64,000 nucleotides of DNA from Chondrilla cf. caribensis. Lineage: Eukaryota > Porifera > Demospongiae > Chondrillida > Chondrillidae. A program made the position numbers and the translations under genes. The notes beneath the pieces were generated by a model, which ran no database searches, was not told where the DNA came from, and was given only the letters and a program-made list of their open reading frames with translations. Shown here piece by piece: positions 53,800 to 64,000 of the stretch; the stretch's first letter is position 1; each line of letters opens with the position of its first letter. The stretch lies in assembly GCA_964020155.1 (NCBI GenBank), contig OZ026550.1, positions 1,025,001 to 1,089,000 on the forward strand, given 5' to 3'.

Positions 53800-53900
53800 G
53801 AATGGCAGTTAACTGTACCAGAGAGAAAATTGTTAATTTATCAATGCTACTGATAATCTCAAGCTTCTCTTGGATTGAAATAACCTTCTTCTCACTTGCC
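53800..53900 (-). pseudogene. possible Tigger/pogo-type transposase relic
   Basis: The minus-strand frame MASEKKVISIQEKLEIISSI resembles the start of the CENP-B/Psq-type helix-turn-helix of pogo-superfamily transposases (consensus close to VLSIQEKLEII). The frame degenerates within 30 codons. No catalytic domain is visible. Confidence 0.35.
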
Positions 53901-54244
53901 ATCTTCTTGCAGCATGTGTTAAACATGGGACATGAGTTAAGGGGAATGTAAATGTGTACTTCATACCTGGAAATACGTCATATCCAGGTACGTACAAACC
54001 ATTATCTCAAGTATGTGCTAGTATAGACTCTTTGATTCATTATTTGAAAAAAAAAATAGTACAGTTCAAGCGCAAGTACGTTCTATCCCTGGTATGTACT
54101 AATCGAGTTCGACTGGAGTTATTATTCATAGTTATTATTCACCTTGCACAACACGCACAGATTATATATTTGAATGAAATATCCACTGGAATTGAGTGCA
54201 AAAGGTCAGGTGGAGATGCCAAAAGAATTAAGCCAAACAAATGA

Positions 54245-56429
54245 GCTCAAAGAAAGAGGATTTCTCAAGTAATTCATAAGTTTTTAAGTAAGTTTAAGAC
54301 ATGTTTGTCGCTAGAAAAGGCAAAGACTCAAAAAACAACACGTGCACAAGATATTAATGATGTGGAAGAAAGATTTCAGTTGGAGAGTTATCACAGATGG
54401 CCTTCCTGGAAAAGTCAGAGCAACATTGCTAGGAACACATCATTCGCATAAGTTGTCAATGTCGTATGGAACAGGTTGACAATAGGGAAGTTACCACAGA
54501 CATTGGAAAAGAGTTCGATACTTTGTCTCAATATAGATTCAATGTTTTAGTTGAAATACGTACATTATGCCTTTCACCCAATACAGAACGATAATCAATC
54601 AAATAGCCACTTGACATCAATGAGCGGAGACAAACGAGGGATCACCTACCTGAGTCCACTGTGGATGAGGGACCACAATTATCGTTGTGGATATTACGGA
54701 CGATAAAAACCAACAAACGCGTACGTCACGAACAATCGATCAATATCATCCCCACATCATGCAAATAATATTAATGAGTCATGCAAGTTAGACACTTATA
54801 ATTGCAAAACATCAAAGCAAATTAAAATCAAAATCATTCAGTAGACACATCACAATACAATACCATTATAGAATATTACACAGAACACGTCATATCAGGA
54901 ATTGGAGATAAAAAAAACTACATCTTCCACACCCACAGCCTGTCTAATTCAAGCTGACAGGTTATAGATACAAACTTATATTGTGATGGAAGACTGAGTT
55001 TAATATTAATTTAAATAACAATGTAATTTGCTAGTTAGTGGTTACCAGGTAGTCGGAGTTGGAACTATAAAAGTTAATAACATTCCTTGATGAAACTAAC
55101 CAACAATGTTTAGCCTAACAGCTTTATATAAGGAGAGTATGAGAGTGTGAGAGTATGTATGCTATAAAATGCAGGAGTCAGACTTCACTTATTCTATCAA
55201 GTAGTCCTCAAAAGCCCAAGCAGCACCTCCAGTCACTGTGGTTATGTGTGTCTATAACTTGATCCCTATTACATTCTCACCTCATTCACACATACACTTG
55301 ATCTCTCTATCACTGTCAGTCAGACTGTAAATATGCACTGTAGGAAACTCTATGATTTAACCTTTGTGTGACTGGATGAGGGAATAAGATGTCAGTGTAA
55401 CAGTAACTGTTATACCTGACCTTACAATGTGATTCAGTATTTGTAGCTTGAGATCATAGAGGAATTCGTTCAAAAGATACATTGCCACAGGGTTTGTATG
55501 AAGCCATCAAGTATGCAAGTCAATGGATTTGTACTTTGTGTACGAAGCCAACAATCTAAGGAATGACCAGCTTTGTTTATTTGTTTTGTGGTTGTCATGA
55601 CAACAAACAGGACCACCTAATGGCGCTGTTATCATCATTATGCGTGATATGTTTAGTAACTTGCTTTGATTAAGGGCCAGATCCAAATCATAATAATTAT
55701 TACTATGTGCTTGAGAAACTTACCTTGAAGTTACCAACACTAACACAACAGTCTGGGAATCCGAAGGAGGGATATATACGAAAAGTACCTGAAACGAAGG
55801 AAGGGATATGTGGACCGAAAAAGTATACGTACCTAAAATGGAGATGTTGGACACAAAACAATTAATTCTACTTTCGAATTAAAGTACCACAGACTCTGTG
55901 AGTACTTCATCACCTCAATTAGGGTGGAATATGAATGCTATAGGTACTTATAACAGCTTTTGGGCGCAGATTCTCTTGGCCTGTAGCTATCTGATTCAAT
56001 AACCGACAGCAGCTAGAATTACAATAAGTATCGTCATTCAAAATACATGTAGTATTCATGTCATAAGGTATACTGCTCTGGCGTTATTCCAACCATAGAT
56101 ACTCCAACACGATATACCTCCATTCCTTACCTAAGGGAAGGAATTCCTTATTAGCTTCAAAGACGAGAAATGTTCTCCTTACAGGTTTAGTACATCCACT
56201 TCCAAGCTAGACCGTATCGTTACTTATCTGATCCCAATGCCGACGAGGATTACACCAAACGAACCAGATTTCTTCAGAGCTCGTTCTAATGTTGCGGTTA
56301 AGTGCCTAACACGTTCGCCAATACCTAATATAGGCGTATTAAGGCAGGTCAAAGGTCGTATGCGATATTTTCCGTTTATTTCCGTTTTCAGTCTGTTGAC
56401 ATAGGTTACCGACCTTATTGATAGTGAGT
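54245..56429. other. intergenic, no gene recognised
   Basis: No ORF above background and no splice-supported exon. A short plus-strand run at about 54378-54480 (DFSWRVITDGLPGKVRATLL) reads protein-like and may be a mobile-element relic. Confidence 0.4.
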
Positions 56430-56691
56430 GAGGTGTACTGCCTTCTATGCACTGTATTACTTAGTCGTCACAATATTATGGGTTTTTCGCTTCAGTGCTC
56501 ACACTACGATATGCCATGTCACCCCGATGGAGGACACGCCCACATGCCACTGACGCACACGCCCAAGATCTCCCACAGCCCCATCCAGGTCCTGGAGGAC
56601 TTCTGCCACAAGAACCACTACGGTACCCCAGTGTACACTCTGACCACAACAGCTGGTCCAGGAGATATATAACCCTCTTTACTACTACAAG

Positions 56692-56780
56692 GTGAGGGAT
56701 GAGTTGGGGGAGTGGTCCTTAAGTTGGGGGAGTGGTCCTTAAGTTGGGGGAGTGGTCCTCAAGTTGAGAGGAGTGGTCAT
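56692..56780. repeat. short version of the 21-bp minisatellite
   Basis: Three to four units of GTTGGGGGAGTGGTCCTTAA at the exon-6-copy 5' splice site, against about twenty at 38209-38690. Confidence 0.8.
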
Positions 56781-57243
56781 GGGAAGGCTTTTCAAGTTAG
56801 AGGGAGGTTTCAAGTTGTAAACGTCACTTGGATATTTTGTTATGAAGAGTGGTCAAGCTGTGGAAAGTTGTCTCTCCTGTGGATCTGTATAATATACGTA
56901 CAACATGATCTCATCATCTACCTTATCATTCACTTAACCGTACATACATATATTCCCTCCACTCCACTGTAGCTACCAAATGCTCAATATGACAATTATT
57001 GCACTCTTCCCTGCCAACAACAGATCACAATCTCAGGACTAAACCTGCAGTTTCAGCCGAACAAGCTCAGTCATTCTGTTGAAGAGGCAAAACACATTGC
57101 AGCTGAACACACCATCTCTCAGCTGACATGCCCCACTGAAGGTAAGTACTTGAGTATCCTGGGGAATGGATGATTGAATAGGCTTTGAACACTAATGAAT
57201 GAGTACACTCTCACCAACCCTGTGTGTGCACATGATACATCAT

Positions 57244-57480
57244 AGGCGGTGGAACCGGGGGGGCAGGGGGGGGGCAGTTGCCCCCCCTAATTATTAAGGA
57301 GACATGTAATATTACGTAGACATATACACATATTATTAATATAATTTTGAACATATGCATAGCATTTACTGAACACTGAAGTGAAGGAGTGGCTAGTATA
57401 TGCTAATTTGGTGACTTAGTGTTCTGTACTGCGCGTGCACTGGACCACCGCCCCCCTAAGACTTTTATGTTCCACCGCCA
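57244..57480. mobile_element. inserted element with GGCGGTGGAAC / GTTCCACCGCC ends
   Basis: About 237 bp absent from the matching place in copy 1 (about 39113). The ends AGGCGGTGGAACCGGGGGGG and TTATGTTCCACCGCCACTG are inverted repeats, and there is an internal GGGGGGGCAGTTGCCCCCCC hairpin. Non-autonomous DNA element, possibly hAT-like; target duplication not resolved because the site is a CATA/CA repeat. Confidence 0.7.
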
Positions 57481-57493
57481 CTGTACATGCACA

Positions 57494-57512
57494 CAAATAC
57501 ACACACACACAC

Positions 57513-57575
<63 letters not shown>
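57494..57575. repeat. (CA)n before the exon-8 copy
   Basis: CA tract ending 22 bp before 57598. It is shorter and simpler than its partner at 39120-39362. Confidence 0.9.
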
Positions 57576-57576
<1 letters not shown>

Positions 57577-58437
57577 AGTTATTAGACCTTCCTGCAGTTG
57601 GTACTTCGGAACTCTCTCATGGTCACCACCCACATCTTACCAACTATGTTCCTGTCGTCACGACATCAAGCTTGGGGAAAATCCCAAAAATCTGGGAAAA
57701 TACTCCCACTGGCTACTACCACACGCAGATGGAGTCTTCATACCAACCTGGGGGAAATCCCTATCACATCCACCATGGCCATCTTGGTGCGGGAATTTGG
57801 GCTCCAAAAGGTCACACACCTGTCGGTTTGTGAGATCACGGCTTTCACTGGATGGACGGATGACAAGTATGGACAAAAACCTTCATTAAATACAATAATT
57901 ATGTGAATCATCGATGACATTGCAATCGAATATTAATCAATGATCAGCATTAATGTTCGGGTTCAGTTTTATATCATCTGCCAATTAAATTTTTCACACG
58001 TCTTTTTCAAACTAGTATGTTAGAGTTCAACTAATATTATTGTATCATCATGTTATCTGCAAATCCTGTTACAATCTTTATCCTTTGATTATAATAAGAT
58101 CCTGACTATACAACTCAAGGTGGTGGTGTCGCATGATAACTGGAAGATCCAGATATGGTGTAGAATCTCTGTTAGGGTTGTCTGCATGGTGTGAAATTAT
58201 GGGAGGAATCGTGACGGTCATCATTCATGCATACAGCAAACTATGTTACTCCATCTCTGTTAACTCCACAATTTCACAGTACTGATATAATATTATGCCA
58301 AGTACCTACATACCAATGACTACCCAGTCAATCCCCATACTTTTGAAAGTTATAATTGTGATGGATTAAGGAGTATTCACTCTATATTATACATAACAAC
58401 ACATGCATTATTTCTTATGTGTATATAGATATGCATA

Positions 58438-58622
58438 CAGTGGAACCTCTCTATTATGGACATGTTGGGACCTTGATTTTTTTTTAAATTAGTCCTTATT
58501 ACAGAGGTGTACTCAATTCAGAGGTCACTTAATACACTACAGTACTACACTGGGACACAGAATGGTGTCCTTATTATACAGGTTTCTGCAATTCAGAGGT
58601 TTGTAATAGAGAGGTTCCACTG
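58438..58622. mobile_element. MITE, CAGTGGAACCTC family, copy 3, with empty site in copy 1
   Basis: 185 bp, from CAGTGGAACCTCTCTATTAT to AATAGAGAGGTTCCACTG, flanked by TA on both sides. The paralogous site at 40540-40541 has a single TA (GATATGCATAGTCACTG). This shows the exact insertion boundaries and a TA target duplication, as in Tc1/mariner-type elements. Confidence 0.9.
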
Positions 58623-58639
58623 TAGTCGTTGTTTCATCT

Positions 58640-61600
58640 CGTGACATTCTCATAGTGCAGCAAACAGGTGACATGACTTGTGTAGCTCGACGGAGAGGAG
58701 TGTCAACTTGATACTTTAAACTAATCTAGCTGGGGATGTAAGCTAAGTTATGAATCTCTATGTGTGCTCTGTAACCCTTGTTATTCAAGGTGGTGCCATG
58801 GGCAAAATTTGGTCATAGCACCATCTTGCATAGATTGTGGGAGAGGGGGCGTGTCAACCTGAAGTTTTCAACTAATCTAGCTGGGGATGTGCGCTAAGTT
58901 ATGAAACACTTCCCATCTCTTTGTGTGCTTTGTAACCCATGTTATTCAAGGTGGTGCTATAGCCAAAATTTGGCCATAGCACCACTTCAATGTATGGGAG
59001 AGAATGGGAGAAAACCACTTAGCACCATTTTGAATGGATTGTGGGAGAGGGTGTGTGTCAATCTGATATTTTAAACTGATCTAGCTGGGGATGTAAGCTA
59101 AGTTATGAAACAAATCCCATCTCTTTGTGTGCTCTGTAACCCATGTTATTCAAGGTGGTGTTTATTGCATACTTGCATAATATGCATCATTATGATTCAT
59201 GGACACTTATATATTTAGTCCAGTCATACCTTGGATTGTAAACTTAATCCTGAAAAACTCCCTGTCTCTGTGGCTAGAGGCACGACACTGTTCAGGATGG
59301 TGGGCATGCTGCATGAGGGGTCAAATTCTGGTCATTTTTTGCTTGTCACCACGAGGCCTATAGCACACTCAAGACGGTTTGTATGCATCCGAAATTGTGT
59401 TGGTGAGTTTAGTATGGACACTGGGCAGCCCTTGGTGACCAGCAAAGGAATGTGAAATTAACTGAGTGATCACCACAAGGCGTATTGTACTTATATTGGA
59501 ATGTACATACAAAAGTATTATGCAATATATCATATCAGCCATATGGACACAGGGGAGAATTTTTGATCTGTGACAAAACGTATCATTCTTGTTATCAGAA
59601 GGACCGTACTAGTTCCAGGAGTGTGTCCGTGTATCCGTATATGAGCTATGATGCATCATGTGGACACTGGAGTTCCTGCAGTGACCAGCAATAGAATGTA
59701 GTATATTTATCTATGTACATATGGGAGAGAATAGGAGAAATAATGTCAAGTACCTTCTTGCATAACTCATAGGAGAGAGGACATATCAATCTGATATTTC
59801 TACCACACCTAGCTGATAGCATGAACTAAACGCTGAAACAATTTACATCTCAATTCGTATGTGTCCTGTAATTTTCTACACTTGAGGTTGGTTAAGTATT
59901 ATTTCAATGTATGGGAGATTATAGGACGGTAAGCACCTTATGCATAGCTCATGGGGGAGGAGGCGTGTCTGCTTCATATTTTAACCAGACCTAGCTCAGG
60001 ACATGAACTAAGTTATAAAGCAATTCCCACATCAATAAGTGGCCCGTAACCCCAGCTACATTCGGAGGTGCTTAATACTTTTTCAATGTATGGGAGAGTA
60101 TAGGAGAGTAAACGCTAAGCACCTTTTTGCATAGCTCATGGGGAAGGAGGTGTGTCAGCTTCATAATATAAACAGACCTAGTGGGAGACATAATCTAACT
60201 TATGAAACCATTCCCACTTCAATAGGTGGTCCCTAACCCCAGCTACAATCGGAGGTGCTTAATACTTTTTCATTGTACGTATGGGAGAGTATAGGAGAGA
60301 AAACGCTAAGCACCTATTTGGATAGCTCATGGGGGAGGAGGCGTATCAGCTTGATACTTTAGTCAGACCTAGCAAGGGACATGAACTAACTTATGAAACC
60401 ATTCCCACACCAATAGGTGGTCCGTAACCCCAGCTACATTCGGAGGTGCTTAATACTTTTTCAATGTATGGGAGAGTATAGGAGAGAAAACGCTAAGCAC
60501 CTTTGTGCATAGTGCGTGGGGGAGGAGGCGTGTCAGCTTGATATTTTAACCAGACCTAGCTGGGAACATGAACTAACTTATGAAACCTTTCCCACATCAA
60601 TAGATGGTCCGTAACCCCAGCTACATTCGGAGGTGCATGCTTAATACTTTTTCTATGTACTTATGGGAGAGTACGTAGAATAGAAAATGCTAAGCATCTT
60701 TTTGCATAGCTCATGGTAAAGGGGGCGTGTCAACCTGATATTTTAGACAGAGCTAGTGGGAGATGTGAACTAACTTCCGAAAGAATTTCCATTTCAATAG
60801 GTGGCCCGTAACTCCAGTTGTATTCGAAGGTGCTTAATATTTTTTCAATGTACGTATGGGAGAGTATGGGATAAAAACACTAAGCACCTTTTTGCATTGC
60901 TCATGGGAGAGGGGGCGTGCCACCATGATATTTAAGATAGACCTAGCTGGGGACGTGAACTAAATTCTAAAACAATTCCCATTTCAACAGATGACCCGTA
61001 ACCCCAGCTACATTGGAAGATGCTTTATATTTTTCAATGTACGTACAGGATAAAAAATGCTGAACACCTTATTGCGTAACTCATGGGAGGGGGGCATCAT
61101 GATATTTTATAGGAGCCTAGTTGTGGTCCTATACTAACTTATGAAACAGTTTTCATCTCTATAGTTGGTCTTCAACCATCACTACATCCGGAGGTGCTTA
61201 ATACATTTTAATGTATGGAAAGGTATAGGATGGAATAACGCTAAGCACCTTAATGCGTAGCTCATGGGAGAGGAGGCATGTCAACATGATATTTTATGGG
61301 AACCCAGTTGTAGTCCAATACTAACTTATGAAACAGATTTCGTCTCCGTAGGTGGTCCCTAACCCTAACTACACCCGGAGGTGCTTAATATTTTTAATGT
61401 ATGGGAAGGTATAGGATGAAATAACGCTAAGCACCTTTTTGCGTAGTTCTTTGGAGAGAGGGTGCGTCAACATGATATTTTATGGGAGCCTAGTAGTGGA
61501 CCTATACTAACTTATGAAACAATTTTCATCTCTGTAGGTGGTCCTTAACTCTAACTACACCCGAAGGTGCTTAATACTTTTTAATGCATGGGAAGGTATA

Positions 61601-64000
61601 GGATGGAACAACGCTAAGCACCATTTTGCGTAGTTTTGTTATCAAAAGGACCGTATTAGTTCCAGGAGTGTGTTCGTACATTCATATTAGATCTATGATG
61701 CATTATGTGCACACAGGAGAGGCCGTGGTGACAAGCATAAAAATTGACATTTTTTTGCTTGTCACCACGAGGCCCATAGAACACTCAAGACAGTTTGTAT
61801 GCATCCCAAATTGTGTTGGTGAGTTTGGCACGGACACTGGGCAGCCCTTGGTGACCAGCAATGTGATGTCAAATCACCTGAATGATCACCACGAGGTGTA
61901 TTACACTTATATTGATATGTACATACATATGTATAATGCTATGTGCCATATGGACACCTGGTAGAATTTTCATAAGCAACAAAACTTATCATATTTGTTA
62001 TCAAAAGGACCGTATTAGTTCCAGGAGTGTGTTCGTGCATTCGTATTAGATCTATGATGCATTATGTGCACACAGGAGAGGCCGTGGTGACAAGCATAAA
62101 AATTGACATTTTTTTGCTTGTCACCACGGGCCCATAGCACACTCAGGACGGTTAGTATGCATCTAAAATTGTGTTGGTGAGTTTGGCACGGACATTGGGC
62201 AGCCCCTGGTGACCAGCAATGTGATGTCAAATTACATGAGTTATCACCACAAGGAGTTTTACACTTATATTGAAATGTACATACAAATGTATAATGCTAT
62301 ATGCCATATGGACACCTGGTAGAAGTTTCATCAGCAATAAAACTTATCATATTAGTTATCAAAAGGACCGTATTAGGTCCAGGAGTGTGTCCGCGCATTC
62401 GTATTAGATCTATGATGCATTATGTGCACACAGGAGAGGTTGTGGTGACAAGCATAAAAATTGACATTCTTTTGCTTGTCACCACGAGGCCCATAGCACA
62501 CTCAGGACGGTTTGTATGCATCCGAAATTGTGTTGGTGAGTTTGGCACGGACACTGGGTAGCCCTTGGTGACCAGCAACGTGATGTCAAATCACCTGAGT
62601 TATCAGCACAAGGTATATTACACTTATATGGAAATGTACATGCAATAGCCAAAATTTGGCCATTGCACCATCTTGCATAGATCGCGGGAGAGTAGGCGTG
62701 TCAACCTGAAGTTTTCAACCAATCTAGCTGGGGATGTAATCTAAGTTATGAAACAATTTCCATCTCTTTGTGTGCTCTGTAACCCGTGTTATTCAAGGTG
62801 GTGCTATGGCCAAATTTTGGCCATAGCACCATCTTGCATAGATTGCGGGAAAGGGGGCGTGTCAACCTGAAGTTTTCAACTAATCTAGCTGGGGATGTGA
62901 GCTAAGTTATGAAACACTTCCCATCTCTTTGTGTGCTCTGTAACCCGTGTTATTCAAGGTGGTGCTATGGGGCCAAAATTTGGTCATAGCACCACTTCCG
63001 TGTATGGGAGAGAATGGGAGAAAAATACTTTGCACCATCTTGTATAGATTGTGGGAGAGGGGGTGTGTCAACCTAAAGTTTTCAACTAATCTAGCTGGGG
63101 ATGTAAGCTAAGTTATGAAACACTTCCCATCTCTTTGTGTGCTCTGTAACCCGTGTTATTTAAGGTGGTGTTATGGCCAAAATTTGATGGGAAAGAATGG
63201 GAGAAAAACCCTTAGCACCATCTTGTATAGATTGTGGGAGAGGGGGGGTGTCAACCTGATATTTTAAACTGATCTAGCTGGGGATGTACGCTTAGTTATG
63301 AAACTCTTTCCATCTCTTTGTGTGCTCTGTAACCTGTGTTATTCAAGGTGGTGTTTATTACATACATGCATAATATACATCATTATAATTCATGGACACT
63401 TATATATTTAGTCCAGTCATACCTTGGATTGTAAACTTAATCCTGAAAACCTCCCTGTCTCTGTGGCCAGTAACACTACACTTGTTCAGGATGGTGCTGA
63501 GGGGTCAAATTCTGGTCATTTTTTGCTTGTCACCACGAGGCCTATAGGGAGTCAGGAGGGTGTGTATGCATCCGAAACTGTGTTGCAATTAGTTAGTTTG
63601 GTATGGACACTGGGCAGCCCTTGATGACCAGCAAAGGAATGTGAAATTAACTGAGTGATCACCACAAGGCGTATTGTACTTATATTGGAATGTACATACA
63701 AAAGTATTATGCAATATATTATATCTGCAATATGGACACAGGGGAGAATTTTTGATCTGCGACAAAACGTATCATTGTTGCTATCAGAAGGACTGTACTA
63801 GTTCCAGGAGTGTGTCCGTGTATCTGTATATGAGCTATGATGCATCATCTGGACACCGGAGTTCCTGCAGTGACCAGCAATATTAATAGAATGTAGCATA
63901 TTTATCTATGTACGTATGGGAGAGAATAGGAGAAATAATGTCAAGTACCTTCTTGCATAACTCATAGGAGAGAGGACATATCAATCTGATATTTCTACCA
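58640..64000. repeat. complex satellite field, block 2
   Basis: Same unit types as 40590-45010. The ~190-bp units run over about 59890-61620, the ~360-bp units over about 61640-62640 (three copies), and the GCTCTGTAACCC units over 58700-59160 and 62650-63350. A second pass of the TCATACCTTGGATTGTAAAC block begins at about 63413, so the higher-order unit itself repeats with a period of about 4.2 kb. No gene seen. Confidence 0.8.

Larger units (their letters stand above)
56496..57833 (+). pseudogene. partial 3' copy of the A1CF/RBM46/RBM47-type gene (exons 6-8 only)
   Basis: Exon-6 copy 56496-56691 is 4 bp longer than the original: after PGD the frame reads ATA TAA, so it is broken inside the dsRNA-binding domain. 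Exon-7 copy 57024-57141 and exon-8 copy 57598-57833 keep length, frame, splice sites and the final VGL stop. Against the original I count 12 silent and 5 amino-acid-changing substitutions (P to L, A to S, V to I, T to S, P to H). No exons 1-5 are present upstream. Expression is unlikely but exon 7-8 could in principle be used by another transcript. Confidence 0.85.
56430..64000 (+). repeat. segmental duplication of 37948-~45000, copy 2
   Basis: Direct-orientation copy starting inside intron 5 of the RRM gene. It includes exon 6-8 copies, introns, 3' flank and satellite field, and runs past the right edge. The two copies flank the ankyrin gene. Introns are retained, so it is a DNA-level duplication, not a retrocopy. 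Confidence 0.9.

Overview
This is eukaryotic, almost certainly invertebrate-metazoan nuclear DNA. Genes are split into many short phase-matched GT/AG exons, introns are full of (CA)n/(TG)n tracts, and the gene families (Rab, PUR, A1CF/RBM46/RBM47-type RRM protein, ankyrin-death protein, fibronectin-III protein) are animal-type. A sponge or another early-branching animal is my guess, at low confidence. All exon models below were built by hand from reading frame, splice sites and intron phase.

Layout. (1) 1-7.3 kb, minus strand: the 5' part of a gene for an EF-hand plus coiled-coil protein of the CRACR2A/RASEF/RAB44 type, running off the left edge. (2) 8.2-15.4 kb, plus strand: a 'giant' Rab, about 1,200 low-complexity residues spliced onto a complete Rab GTPase ending in CCGS. 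Genes 1 and 2 are head to head. (3) 17.4-19.7 kb, minus: a PUR-family nucleic-acid-binding protein. (4) 20.5-23.0 kb, minus: a small secreted protein of two FN3 domains. (5) 24.1-32.0 kb, minus: an 11-exon helical, BAR-like protein with two PPxY motifs, not identified. (6) 32.3-39.6 kb, plus: an A1CF/RBM46/RBM47-type protein with three RRMs and a C-terminal double-stranded-RNA-binding domain; genes 5 and 6 share a 306-bp divergent promoter. (7) 40.6-47.3 kb: satellite and minisatellite DNA. (8) 47.6-52.7 kb, minus: a 1,606-residue ankyrin-repeat/death-domain protein whose last, spliced exon adds a CARD-like domain. (9) 56.4 kb to the right edge: a direct duplication of the block starting at 37.95 kb, carrying only the last three exons of gene 6 (the first of them broken) plus the same satellite field.

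The most notable points are the phase-validated giant Rab facing an EF-hand/coiled-coil gene of the family that normally carries both halves in one protein; the ankyrin-death-CARD receptor-like protein built from a 102-residue higher-order ankyrin module; and the partial duplication, which dates a TA-target MITE by an empty site in the other copy. Across the window GT-repeats tend to sit at 5' splice sites and CA-repeats just upstream of 3' splice sites, in the sense of transcription. The genes do not form one pathway; they are ordinary neighbours in a repeat-rich chromosome.
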